Part shown: positions 1 through 11,754 of the stretch, one piece after another
Layout of the letters: the number at the start of each line of letters is the position of its first letter
How positions within the stretch are numbered: position 1 is the stretch's first letter
Assembly (NCBI GenBank): GCA_003956705.1
Contig: QZCP01000434.1
Span: forward strand, 4,484-68,483
Length of the DNA stretch: 64,000 nt
Source: Brevipalpus yothersi
Taxonomy: Eukaryota > Arthropoda > Arachnida > Trombidiformes > Tenuipalpidae
Reading direction: 5' to 3'
Program-made: the position numbers and the translations under genes
The notes under the pieces: generated by a model
The model's input: the letters and a program-made list of their open reading frames with translations, nothing else
Database searches by the model: none
Told to the model about the DNA's origin: nothing

Positions 1-49
1 TTTCTCTCTTTCTCTCTTTCTCTCTTTCTTTCTTTCTTTCTTTCTTTCC
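1..49. repeat. TTTC/CT-rich microsatellite at window edge
   Basis: The window opens inside a pyrimidine tract that changes from TTTCTC to pure TTTC units. It is cut by the window start, so its full length is unknown. Confidence 0.9.
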
Positions 50-1600
50 CTTTCAGTGATACTATTCTGACTCTAGACACAGTCAAAGTTTCCAACCTAT
101 GGGGCAAGTAATCGAATAGGTAGGTTCTGAGGCCAGATAATCCAAAGGGGGAGTGACTCTGGTCTAGCACTTTCTCCTTTAGACCCCTTTCTGAGCTTAA
201 GTCCAGAAGCTATAACTTGAAAGGGGAGCAGAGTATACCATAAGGTGTATCAGCTTAATGTGATGGTGATAGAAACTTTCTCTCTTTCCTGACAAAGTTT
301 GATCAATAAAGGAAAAGTAAGCTAGATGATGAAAAAATCAATCATCTAAGTTGATCACTGATGATCATTCATGATGTTTCTGGCTAAGACATCGAAAAAA
401 GGAATAACGTCAGATGAGAATTATAATTTTCACTCATTTTATGATGTAAAGCAAATTTTATTACCATAAGTTTATATATCCTGCCATAAATGGATTCAAT
501 CTAATCCAGAATAATATTCAAACATCCGCTCTGCATTTTTCTAAAATTTTTTTGGGTTAATTTCATCTTTAAAAAAAGGTTTTAGGACAAAAAATTTCTC
601 TCTAATATGATTGAGCATCGATCAACTAGATTACTTTAAAAGATCCTCTATGAATATACAGTAGTCTCTACCATCAAATCAATTTAATCTCCAATTTTAA
701 ATTCCAAAAATTGGCATAAATCCATACACTTCATGAATTTCTTTTTCAAAACTCGAAGTAAATATTCTTACTCTCAACGCAAAGATATTCACGATATTAT
801 CACACACAAATAAATCCAAAAAAGTTTCCCAATAAAGACTCTTTCTCCTCAAATTTTCTCTACCACACCACTTAAATTTCCACAGCACTCAAATTTGAAA
901 AATTTTTTCCCTTAAATGAAGAAATGATATTATCCATGAAATTATCGAAAAATTGACATGATATTATTCATGATGTATTAATTATCAAAAAACTTTTCTA
1001 TGAAAAATTATTTTCTCTTTCTTCTTTCTCTTCAACGTTAACATTTTTTATTGGCGCCAGATTTAAGTGAACCACAAGAGGTCACCACATGATAATAGTG
1101 TGGAGTTTTTGGTACTTTTTGCGTTTTCAAGATGGTGTAGCTGGTAGGAAAGAAGAGAGAGAGGAAAAAATTTTAGCTTCCTTTGTGACAAAACATTAAT
1201 TCTAAATTATCAATTTAATTTATGAATCACAATTGAATATTATTTACACCCTTTTTAATCATCTCCCTCCACTCATCTGGATAAGTGTGTGTGTGTGGTG
1301 ATACTCGTTCCAGGTATTCATTAACCGGCTCTCGAGTACTTGGTTCTCATATCGACCTGAAAGTGAACAGATACCAAACCAATATTCGGGTATGTATGTG
1401 TGTAAGTGGTATGAAGTGAATGGATACATCAAGATATCCATTCAACTTGGATGTGGTATCAAATATAGTCCCAGATCATTTGATCAAATTCTTTGCTATA
1501 AGATAGATAGGTGATAGATGATGATGATGATGATCAATTTGATATTCATTTTATTCATCTCTTTACAGGATTGATTCGTTTTTTCAACTTTGATCAATCT
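50..1600. other. Intergenic, no gene seen
   Basis: The frames here are short and show no family resemblance. A short GT run lies near 1287-1297 and a GAT run near 1516-1533. A possible 3' splice site (TTTACAG, ending near 1569) lies just before the next gene and could end a 5' UTR intron, but nothing proves this. Confidence 0.5.
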
Positions 1601-1661
1601 CTTTCACTTCCACTGTACACAAGGGAAGGAAGAGAGATAAGAAAAAATTTAGCCCTAGACA

Positions 1662-3546
1662 ATGCCTAAACATCGGAGTAAAGTTTGGGATCATTTTCAA
1701 AAAGATGATAAGCAAAGTAAAGCATACTGTAGATATTGTACATCAGCATTGGTCATCAATAATCCATCTAATTTGAATAAACATTTACGCTGTAAGCATC
1801 CATTGGTGTATGCTGCACAGAAAGCCAAAATTGATCCAGATGATCCGGCACTCACGGCTATTGCTCTTGAATCACAGAATTCGGAAGGTAACATATCGTG
1901 GCCAACTTTGGGTTTTTACGATTATTTTGAGGATTATTTTTTCATGACTTGAAAGTAATTTGCCCGATTTTACTCTTCTTTTCACAGCTTCGGGTCAAAA
2001 AAATTCTGACAATCGTAAGGGTGGTGCCACCCTCAGCCAAGATGCCGTTGTGAAATCAATTATCAAGTTTATCGCCAAAGACAATATTCCGGTCAATGTT
2101 GTCGAAGGAGAGGGCTTCAATGAAATGATGAAAGATTTGGCACCCAATTATTCTAAAGTAGCGAATAAGTTATTTAAAGCGAAACTCAATCACATTTACA
2201 ATGTGACTGTAGGAAGGAAAAAAGTAGAAATTCAAAAAGTTGAAGGTATCAGTTTAACTGCCTCTGTCTGGCAAAAACAATATCCTCAACCAATGGATTT
2301 CTTCGATGTCAAAGCATACTACATCACACCAGATCATCAAGTCAAATCGGTTCTACTAGCATGTAGACCTTATCAAGAGGATGCGACTGATATCGATCAA
2401 CTCAAAGCAACTTTTGACGAAATTTTAACCGAATGGGGAATATCCACCCTCAAAATATCATGTTTTGTGTCCGATGGTACACCATTGTTAATGGAATGTG
2501 GTAAAATTCTTGCTCCCAAGAGACACTTCATTTCTTTTGCTCACCGGCTAGCCAATACCGTGATCTCGGCCCTTGAGGCAAATCATGAACCTGATGCACA
2601 AACATTGGACAAAGTTCGTACTATTGTGGAAATTTTCAGTAGTATACCTCGTGATCAGGTTGTAACAATTGCTGAACGAAGGGGTGAAAAGCCCATAAAA
2701 TTGATCCCATTTGTTGGTACAAGATTTACCTCATATTATGAAATGCTTGAAAGTTTTTTAAATAATTATGAAAATCTTGGACTCGTTATGATTGAATTTG
2801 GATATAGTTTTGAAATCACAGATGAAGAGAAGGCGTTCTTGGAGGACTGCCTACTGATATTGAAACCCTTCAATTTGGTTGCAGAAGAACTGTACAGTGA
2901 CAAGCATCCATCATTGAGTAAAGTCATTCCGTTGAGCTTGTGTTTAAGGAAGCGATTGGAAAAAGTTGAACCAACCACCGAGAGTGGTCAACATTTTAAA
3001 CAAGTCTGCCAAGAAATGATTAACACTAAGATTGGTGATCCTGAGCAGGCTGATATAGCTGCTGTTGCCACTATGCTGGATCCTCGTTTCAAGAATATAG
3101 ACTTCCAAAGCCAAATCCATTGTAAAAAGGCAACCAACATAGTGAATGAACATTTAATGTCATTCTCAACAAACGCTAACGATAAGAATGATAATTCAGA
3201 CAAAGATCTCCTTTGGTCGCATCACGATGCGCTCGCTTCCAATCGAGCAATCGATTCTTATCCGACAGTAGCCTTACACTCATCCTTGAAAACTTATCTT
3301 GAAGCTCCATTAACACTAAGAAAAGCAGACCCCCTCACTGTATGGCAAGACATTGGATTCGATCGTCATCTTAAAAGTTTTGCGCTGAAGCATCTATGCA
3401 TTCCCGCAGCTGCTGTACATCCGAAAATACTTTTCACAAAGGAAGGTGATATTGTCAGCCAAAGACGTAATCAAATGAAGCCAGAGCACGCTCAAAAATT
3501 ACTCTTCCTCAATACCCTCTCATCTGATGAATTTAAGACCTTGTAA
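1662..3546 (+). CDS. BED zinc-finger, hAT transposase-derived protein
   Basis: Two exons, 1662-1887 and 1988-3546, are joined across a 100-base GT-AG intron in phase 1 and give 594 residues. The N-terminus is a BED finger (C23, C26, H41, H46) with the usual early Trp (W9). The rest follows the hAT transposase plan: an RNase H-like core with SLTASVW (about 165-170), VSDGT (about 237-240) and an AHRLAN helix (about 260-265), then a C-terminal hAT dimerisation block (about 505-586; DPLTVWQDIG, CIPAAAV, FLNTL). In active hAT enzymes the first catalytic Asp sits in the SLTTDxW motif; here that position is Ser. The Glu expected just before the YL of the C-terminal block is not evident. The frame is intact, so I infer a domesticated ZBED-like DNA-binding protein rather than a live transposon. 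I saw no terminal inverted repeats. Confidence 0.88.
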
Positions 3547-3765
3547 ATTGGTTTACTCAATTGATTGACGAATGAAACAATTTATTTATGATAAGTAATA
3601 TTTTTTTGCATCATACCAACAACCCATTCAGACATTTGAAAAAAAAATTGTAGATGACTCACACAATATCTTGAAAAATCATTGAAAATAGGTGAGAGCA
3701 TTAAATTTTTCGATATATACGTGACGCACATGTATATTCGTAAAAATTCCATCTATTTTGTCCCA

Positions 3766-3771
3766 AATAAA
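3766..3771 (+). terminator. Possible poly(A) signal of the hAT-derived gene
   Basis: An AATAAA lies about 220 bases after the stop codon, followed by T-rich sequence. It is the first canonical hexamer noted downstream. Confidence 0.4.
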
Positions 3772-4340
3772 GTTTTCCATCAAGAATTTTCTTCCCAAAT
3801 AATACCCTATTGTCCATTTCCAAGTGATATAATTTCAAATCGAAAATCTCGCCCTCAATTATCATTTTAATACTGTCACTCAAGTCTCAATTGAAATTTC
3901 CATCAATTGAATAATTATGGTTCTCTCTCTGTCCATTGTCTTTCTTTTTTCTCTCTCATCTCATCATGAAAAAGCATTCAGAAGAATTCGTATCACATAA
4001 CGGTTTACTGGAGTTTCACCATCATCACTATTCCAGGGGGGGAAGTTGACTCAAGAACTCGCCATGAATGTTCGACAAAACAAAACCTGGTCACCTAAGA
4101 AACCATTCAGAATTCATCAAAACTAGATCCAAGTCAATCGAATGGTCCATTCGAATGAGCAACTCAAGGTTAATACGATTATTATTCATGTTGAGTACAA
4201 GTGAGCTAATATGATGAACTTTTATACACATTGACAAAAATTATCCACTGAAACAGAGAGAACATTGTAAGTGGATAGTTACAGATTTAACTTTGTCTGA
4301 TCTCTGTGCTGAGTATCAGTATATTTATTGTGGAGAAAAT

Positions 4341-6866
4341 ATGACCTTACCAACTGGTGCAGGTATTTGGTCTCGAAATTTAAAGTGAGTTTATTTGATT
4401 ATTTTTAGAATTTCAGATTCGATTCTGATTGTTTCATGGGCGAAATTTTCTCCCTTCACAATAATTTTATCTTACAGTGAAGATTTTAAAAGTGAAAATA
4501 AACGATCGAAGCTTATCGAAAAACAAAGACAGCTTCTGGAAACCAAAAAATCTCGCCAGCAACAGGCAACCATAATATCAACACGACCTAAATCTGCAAG
4601 GTATGTTGGATAGCTCTCAGTTTTCTATCAATATATTTTGATTTCTCTATATTTTATCATAAGTCTCTGAAATATCAAATTTCAAATAATTAAATTTTTC
4701 CCTCTCCTCTTCCTATAGGGCTTTGAGGCCAATCAGTGGTACAACTAGATTGAATGAAAAATTATCAACAGAACAATCAGAGAAGGTAGTTGAAAAAAAT
4801 TTACCATTCAGCTTAATTTGTTTTGCTATCGCTTCGTTTTGTTTTTTTTAGAATGATAATAAGAGCACAGAAGAATTGTTGAGAAGAAGCTCGATTGAGA
4901 GTAGAAGAAGATCCTCTAACTCATCGGAAGTTCGAAGCATTTCATCTGGAAAGCGTAATACATCACCATCACCTCAAATTTCTCCAGCATCCAGTCCAGA
5001 GACAACTGTTAAGCTAATATCGGGGGATAAAAATTTGTCCACTAGCAACAGCAATCACAATAATAACAACAACAACAACAATGATGGTCATGCTAATCGT
5101 AAACTTCGATCTGGCTCAAGTCCTAATATCAAAGTGGAAACAGTTAATAAAAGTCTAAGCAAATCGAGTAACGATATTAGAGATGATGTTGAATTGATAC
5201 GCGAGCTTAATTTAACGGACAACAATTGTGAATTGAATCCTTTGAAATCAATTTTAAACAGCAATGAGCTACTATTATTTGCAACTCAAACAGTTCCTGC
5301 ATGTAAGACCTATCAGTGTGTCATAATTCGTGATAAACGAGGAATCGATCGATCATTCTATCCAACATACTATATTCATCTTCAAGGTAAGTTTTGATGT
5401 TGTTATTGAGCTTACATACATTACACTCAAATGAATGGCATAATTTTGCATCTCTCAAATTATATTCACACACACACAGCAATCGTGGACAAATCATCTG
5501 ATGAGAAAAGTGATACTGATGATAATATCATCAAATCTAATGGAAACACACAGGTGATCGAATTCGATAAGCGAAAGAATTCTCATTCAGGATCCTCATC
5601 AGTACGAGCTCAATCAGCAAGTCGTCGACAAGTTTTTCTACTTGGTGGTAGAAGACGAAAGAAGAGTAAAACATATCTCATTGGCAATGATCCATTCGAT
5701 ATAACACGAGATAATTGTGTGGCCAAATTAAAATCAAATGTTCTTGGGACCCAATTCAATGCAATTCAGTGAGTATTAGTAGTAGTAATAACAGTGGTAG
5801 CATTTTCTGCTTTATATATACACATTCAGATTTATCAACTTATTAGCACTTTTAATGTGCTGAAAAGCTCCGAATTTTTCTTATACATGTAATTAGCAAT
5901 ATATTATTATTAATGTATATTTTATCCATCCATATTCAAGGACATCTTCTGATGGTCGACGATATGAAGTTGCAGCGATAATTTATGTATGTTCGAATTC
6001 AGTGCAAATGAATTCTTAACACATTCTCTTTCGTTTTTTTTTCTTATTTCTCTTGATGAATTAATTCAATCAATAAATTATCTTCTCAGGAGACCAATGT
6101 ACTAGGATTCAAAGGACCCAGAAAGATGACAGTTTTGGTACCTAGAAGTGAAGAGGTTAGTGGCTTCCGGAAAATGTATCGGGTTTTTCTTTCTTTCTTT
6201 CTTTCTGTCTACCGTAAATGTGTGTAGCCAGTATGGTTGATATAATTGATGTCAATTAATTGCCGTTCATTGATCCACAACAGGTTTGCTCATATCCAAA
6301 TTCAACTCTCCTTGATCAATGGAAACGTGATGCAACTCCATCAAATGATCGAAAATCTATTCTAACTCTCAAAAACAAGGCACCAGTATGGAATGAAGGT
6401 TAGTTTCGAATCTTATCTTTAGCATGCATACTAATTGACTTGATTGATGCGAAATTACAATCAATATTTATCCATACATTCCATTCACACAGAAACACAG
6501 TCTTACGTATTGAATTTTCATGGAAGAGTTACACAAGCAAGTGTTAAAAATTTTCAACTTGTTATTTCGGATAGAAAAAATGAGCCCCCACCAATAACTG
6601 ATTTGTTTGGCCTAAAAGATGGACAAACAAATGAATCTGATGTGGCTAGAACATCATCATCCGAATTTTTGCCAACAAACCCAGCCACAGTTGAGCAAAG
6701 TATAGCAGATTCACCAGCTTCAATACCTCTCGATGATAATATAGCAATGCAATTTGGTCGAATAAGTGAAAAAGAATTCACTTGTGATGTCAATTGGCCA
6801 TTGTCAATTCTTCAAGCATTTTGTATAGCTCTAAGTAGTTTCGATTCAAAATTAGCATGCGAATAG
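4341..6866 (+). CDS. ktub: Tubby-like protein (king tubby/TULP3 type)
   Basis: Nine exons keep one frame of 552 residues: 4341-4384, 4478-4600, 4719-4785, 4852-5386, 5480-5768, 5941-5986, 6090-6155, 6284-6398 and 6493-6866. All introns are GT-AG. Residues about 20-45 (KLIEKQRQLLETKK) match the N-terminal helix that in TULP3 binds IFT-A. A disordered Ser/Asn-rich linker follows. The Tubby domain runs from about 220 to the end, with IIRDKRGIDR, GGRRRKKSKTYLI, ETNVLGFKGPRKM, PVWNE, LNFHGRVTQASVKNF and the invariant C-terminus ALSSFDSKLACE. In this family the domain binds PI(4,5)P2 and carries membrane cargo into cilia; basic residues of the RRRKKSK loop are the likely lipid contacts. Two insertions are unusual: about 50 residues before VFLLGG and 58 residues (about 454-511) before IAMQFGR. 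The first ATG was taken as start; an upstream exon cannot be excluded. Confidence 0.95.
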
Positions 6867-6906
6867 ACTTGCAGATTTGGTATTGACAAACTTTCATTCA
6901 GAGAGA

Positions 6907-6912
6907 AATAAA
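6907..6912 (+). terminator. Poly(A) signal of the tubby gene
   Basis: An AATAAA lies about 40 bases after the tubby stop codon, a typical spacing for a compact 3' UTR. Confidence 0.65.
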
Positions 6913-8064
6913 GTTCAATCGATTAGTGACGAGCTTTTCCTTGTCAAAATTTTGAGTTTTAAGAAATTACAAAATCAAAAAACTCATGAATCTGAGATTT
7001 CGAAAAGCAGATTCGTAAAAAGCCTTAACTTGACCTTAGAATGTTGATGGCAGTTTCTCGTGGAACTCAGAGTTGTGTCAAGTAGATGAAAACAGTTATT
7101 CCCAAACGTTAGCTTTTTTTTCTTCATTAACAAGATTAAGAGAGGCTTTTTTTCTGCAGCACACGTGTATTCATTCAATGGGACAGATTACTATCTCATT
7201 AATATAGTTAGAATGGAGGGAAGAAATTCGAATCACAATTTCCTGCTGTTACGTCCGAAAATTACAAGGATTGCTGTCATGAGCATGATCCAAGATAATT
7301 TGGGTAGATTATGAGAAAAATTAATTCCACTCACCTCTTCTTCAGGAAACAGTCGATAAATAGTATAAATTTTGCTCACTATCTAGAAAGTATAGGATGG
7401 ATTAAATAACGGAACTGAATGTATTTTCGGATTGTCAAAAGTAGCCAAGAATAAACCTTGAATCGAAGAATCCAGATAGAATAATCAGATCATCCTCGAC
7501 CTGGAAAATGATATTCTCTGATTTCGAGTAAGGGAGGTAATATATTCCAGCTTTCAGTTATGAATTCTCAAAGCTCAATGAGCTTCGATCACTTCTATTT
7601 AGAGATACAAATCTTGAAAGGGAAAAACTTTTTCATGGTTATTGTGTCTGATCAACTTATTGAATTGGAGGACAAATAAAAAACAAAGCAAAAATTATGA
7701 CCATTGCGCAAAGGTGTATCAGCTGATTGAGAAATGATCTGAATCAGCTGCTTCCAGAATGATTTAACTTAATGCCTGAATATTTAATTATCATACACTC
7801 CATCATCAATGCTCCTTGCCAATTGAACTGGACCCATAAGAGATCATGAATAAATCGATCAAAATATTTTGACTGCTAAAGCCAATGTCCTTGATTGCCA
7901 AGAAGAAGAAGTGTTCTCTTGAGCCTCATCGATTCATCTTTCTTACTAGATCCAAAGCGGGAAATGTTTTGTTACTATTCTCGCTAATTTTTGGGAGTCA
8001 ATCTCGCTTCAACGAAAAAGTTTTCACTCAAAATTCTCTCCCAAAATTTTGGTGGTCAGAAGAA

Positions 8065-8067
<3 letters not shown>

Positions 8068-8107
<40 letters not shown>
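8068..8107. repeat. GA microsatellite
   Basis: About 20 near-perfect GA units. Confidence 0.95.
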
Positions 8108-8110
<3 letters not shown>

Positions 8111-8286
8111 TTGCATAAGAAGAGGACCATTCTTGAATTTTGATTCACGATATCAAATCACTTTCCACAAAATAGGAAGGCCACTCAGCCATCGGCAAGG
8201 ATTGTGACATAATGTGGGTCACCACCGAAAAGTGTTTATATGATGATCAGGCTTAATGTTGATGCGTTCAGTTCAGGGTAATTCTA

Positions 8287-8288
<2 letters not shown>

Positions 8289-8340
<52 letters not shown>
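8289..8340. repeat. CT microsatellite
   Basis: About 25 CT units, about 180 bases after the opposite-sense GA array; the two could pair as a hairpin. Confidence 0.95.
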
Positions 8341-8342
<2 letters not shown>

Positions 8343-8846
8343 ATTCATTCTCGATCACTTCTTCGATTCTCCCTCTGGCGATTGGGTTGATTACATTACC
8401 GAAGTCTGAGTGGTACTATCTAAGGAGTAGGAGGAGTAATCATAGTAGAAGTGAGAATCTATCTGGTATATTGGCATATAATGTCCTTGATAACGTTCAA
8501 GTTTTTTTTTTATAGTTTGTATCAGTGAGAAAAGCGTGTATATGTGGTAAGAAAAAAATTTGTTTGGTTATATCAAATGATTGGTTAGACCGAGTAATCC
8601 TCTCTCTCTCTCTATCTATCTCTCTCCCTCTCTCTCGTTCATTTGGAAATCTTGTCACAAGAGGTTGATGGAATAAAGTTTTCCTCATCAGTATCATCTA
8701 AGCTTCTCTCTGAGCATCATCACACATTCTGGTCATTATCAGTGTGCATCTCGTGTAATAACCAGCAAATTTTGTCAGCTTTGCTCATCCATTTTTTTCT
8801 CACTGTAAACCTTCTTTTTTTTCGTTCCATCACCACCACCGATATT

Positions 8847-10397
8847 ATGTATCAATATCTTTGTTATATTTATCCTCTGCTAATTTGTGGCAATTATCCG
8901 ATTGAAATCAATACCAAATGGAGTAGTATTGAAGGTATTCGTGAAACAATCGACAATGAATCGGTGAACATCTTTCTGGGCATTCCATACGCTGATCCAC
9001 CGACTGAAGATTATCGTTTTATGCCTCCTGATCCACTGTCTTCGAAACGATTTTTGCGCTATTATGCAGGTACTCATCGAAGTGCTTGTATGGATCGATA
9101 TCAGAGTGAAAATTTGAAAAATACACGAGGTTTTCTGGATGAAAGTGAAGATTGCCTGTACTTGAACGTTTGGTCTCCAAGTGATTCACTGGACAAAGGT
9201 AATCAGCGACCAGTGGTTCTGTTCATCCATGATGTTGCCAGTGATAATCGTCAACTTGATGGAAAAATGCTCTCAATATTGGGTAATATAACTGTGGTCA
9301 CTTTCAATTATCGTTCTGGTCTATTTGGATTGATTGAAGATTCTGATAGTCCATCAGGAATCGATTCTAAGCCTGCCGCTTACTATGATACACGAGCAGC
9401 TCTCGAATATATTCGAGAAAATATTGAACACTTTGGTGGTGATCCAAGCCAGATCACAATTCTTGCCGATGGCTGGGAATCCATACGAATTGCTTTACTA
9501 CTGGAAACTGATTTATACAATCAATTGATTTTCAAAAATGGTCCTCTCGAAGGTAGTGATCCAATTGTATCTCCTCTTTCGGTGGCCACTAAAATTGGCG
9601 AAAAATTCAATTGTCCAACAAAGGATAAACTTCTCGGATGTCTTCGAAAAATGGACCTCAAAAGTCTTCATACAGCTTATCTGGACATAGTTGCCAATGG
9701 ATTGGAAAAAACATCACCATGGCTTGATGGTACACTGAATCATATCAATGATCTCAGTCATCATGGACGAAACCAAAATTCAGTGGCTTTGATGATTCAA
9801 ATTAATACTCAACAAGAGTATCGACGATTGATGATGGATGAAGCTCGCATGAATATTATTTCGAAAAATGTTGACGATGAAGCTGATCAACACTCGTCAA
9901 GTGTAGAGATTGTTCCACTATCAGATGATTCCGATAATGTTCGATGTTCAACGTTCAAGGAGCCAAGCTCCATGGTTCGAGCTGTCCACCAGTATATGGA
10001 ATGTCCACTATTCAATTTTGGTCGTGAACTTGCACCATCTGTACGTGTATATAGTCTTTTGGTTGATGCTACTGTTCAAGAATCGAATGCCAAATCATCT
10101 CTGGTCAAAAATATTCATTTGTCCCAAATTTTGGGCACTGATTTGATTATAGGCGAACCAATCATGAGAAATGATACTTTTGCAGTGGAAGCTCAAGATA
10201 TTTCCTATGAGCTGATCCATATTATTTCCGATTTTATTCACACTGGTGCAGCCAATTGGTCACAATTTTTGGACACACAAGATGGACAGCAACCAATTTA
10301 TCGACAGTATCGATTCAATATCGAAATGTGTTCTAGTTTGAGTAGTTCAGCTGATAAGGTTGAATTTTGTGAGAGAATAAGAGTTGCTTCTGTGTAG
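8847..10397 (+). CDS. Secreted, catalytically dead cholinesterase-like protein
   Basis: One uninterrupted exon encodes 516 residues from the first in-frame ATG. A short hydrophobic N-terminus (YLCYIYPLLICG) looks like a signal peptide. Type-B carboxylesterase landmarks follow: NIFLGIPYADPP, SEDCLYLNVW, FNYRSGLFGL, AALEYIRENIEHFGGDP and a C-terminal part ending in paired cysteines. All active-site elements are altered. The nucleophile elbow GESAG reads ADGWE (about 207-211), with Gly in place of Ser. The oxyanion-hole HGGG reads HDVA. The position matching the catalytic His (GVMHGYEIEFVFGLP in cholinesterases) aligns with Gln in NIHLSQILGTDLIIGEP. This resembles the non-enzymatic cholinesterase-like adhesion proteins (neuroligin, neurotactin, gliotactin, glutactin). 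There is no C-terminal membrane helix, so a secreted glutactin-like or binding role is my inference. N-glycosylation sequons are present. A 5' exon adding residues is possible. Confidence 0.87.
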   Translation: MYQYLCYIYPLLICGNYPIEINTKWSSIEGIRETIDNESVNIFLGIPYADPPTEDYRFMPPDPLSSKRFLRYYAGTHRSACMDRYQSENLKNTRGFLDESEDCLYLNVWSPSDSLDKGNQRPVVLFIHDVASDNRQLDGKMLSILGNITVVTFNYRSGLFGLIEDSDSPSGIDSKPAAYYDTRAALEYIRENIEHFGGDPSQITILADGWESIRIALLLETDLYNQLIFKNGPLEGSDPIVSPLSVATKIGEKFNCPTKDKLLGCLRKMDLKSLHTAYLDIVANGLEKTSPWLDGTLNHINDLSHHGRNQNSVALMIQINTQQEYRRLMMDEARMNIISKNVDDEADQHSSSVEIVPLSDDSDNVRCSTFKEPSSMVRAVHQYMECPLFNFGRELAPSVRVYSLLVDATVQESNAKSSLVKNIHLSQILGTDLIIGEPIMRNDTFAVEAQDISYELIHIISDFIHTGAANWSQFLDTQDGQQPIYRQYRFNIEMCSSLSSSADKVEFCERIRVASV

Positions 10398-10893
10398 AAG
10401 AAAAATAGAAGAAAAAAATATTTAAAATTTTGTGTAAAATTAATGGGTAAAAAAATCGGAAAAATTCATTTGCTAATAACTTTTGAACTATTTGGTCATT
10501 AAATTGATCTTCTAAAAAATTATTATCTCTATCTAAGTATTTAATATTCGATCACCACTTGATTGAGGTTTAAGTTAAAATTATCTTACCTTGTTTCGTT
10601 GTATCGAGTTTTGCATTCATGAAAGTTTCTCGAATTGTTGCGCAATAAGCCTCGACTAGGGCTTATTTATCAATTTTTTTCAAACATAATTCTGTTATGT
10701 TGTAATTTTGAGCGACACTCAATCATTATGTTACACATCATTATTACAAACGTCCCAAAGGGTAGACATTCATGATAGTTACGGACGATGAGCATGACAA
10801 TTAGATGACGTTGATAAATCGATTAGTAAGTCGTGGACAGTCTAGAGTTTGTCGTACCTCATTGAATGCCAATAAAAAAAACACCGTTTAAAA

Positions 10894-11609
10894 ATGAATT
10901 CAGCATATTTTCTATCTTTTGTTCTGATCATAGGTGAGTCTTATTCTCGAAGATATTCCCCTTAATTCCAATGCTACTATTTATATTTCCCAAGGTATCA
11001 TTCATTTGGCTCAATCGTGTGATGGTAAGTAGTTGCATTATTAATGGACTTCTTGTGACGTTTTCATGATGTAAAATATATATTATTTCGACAAGGACCT
11101 TAAAAATATCATCGTCAAATTGTTGCGAAATAAATTTGAAATCAAATGAATATTTGATGATGAAATCGTAATCAATGTCAAGTTCATATGTATTAATAGT
11201 AATCCACCCTAAAGTACTGAGATGTCACGATTTACGAATTTATGAGGTATAAATGAGATAAAATTTTCAATGTTATTCAATAGATGATTCTTTTGAGCCA
11301 AGATTTGGATGGTTTGTGTATGGTCGCCAAGGTGTTATCGATGAGGCCAAAATGTGCCTGAAATGGGCTCCAAGAGCTTTGGATAAGTTCATTAAGCATC
11401 GACAACACAATGGAAGTGCCAAAGCATTCGTAGATGAGGCTGGACTCTCTTTCCAATCATATTTGGATACCATGATGGAATACGAGAAGTCAGATCAACC
11501 CAATATGGTCCTATTCACTGCTACACGAGCTCTCTTCAGTCTCACCAATTTGTCCACTGAGATGAAATCGTTGACTGAACTTGTTCCCGAGAAAAAAGAT
11601 GAAGCCTAA
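10894..11609 (+). CDS. Small secreted protein of unknown function
   Basis: Three exons, 10894-10933, 10995-11024 and 11284-11609, join in one frame to give 131 residues with GT-AG introns of 61 and 259 bases. Exons 1 and 2 together encode a signal peptide (MNSAYFLSFVLIIG continuing to HLAQSC). The mature part starts acidic (CDDDSFEPRFGW) and is mostly predicted helix with no repeats and only two cysteines (SCDDD and KMCLKW). I do not recognise the family. It stands between the dead esterase and the four-helix membrane gene array, on the same strand, but spacing and separate introns do not suggest co-transcription. A mite salivary, gut or cuticular product would fit, but nothing in the sequence decides this. 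Confidence 0.8.
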
Positions 11610-11742
11610 ATAATGTCATGTAAATTTGGAAGATCTTGATGGTTTGAAATGTTTTCACAAACCTTTCCAATCAATTGGCTCCAAATTTTAGGCTGAAAAA
11701 ATTTAGATCGAACTTCGAAAAAAACTTCAATGTATTCCTCTG

Positions 11743-11748
11743 AATAAA
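11743..11748 (+). terminator. Possible poly(A) signal of the secreted 131-residue gene
   Basis: An AATAAA lies about 135 bases after the stop codon at 11609. Confidence 0.5.
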
Positions 11749-11754
11749 ATTTGA

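Larger units (their letters stand above)
6913..8640. other. Intergenic with GA and CT arrays
   Basis: No coding region is supported. The stretch carries a GA array (about 8068-8107), a CT array (about 8289-8340) and a broken CT/CTAT run (about 8598-8637). Open frames across these arrays are artefacts of dinucleotide repeats. Confidence 0.6.
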
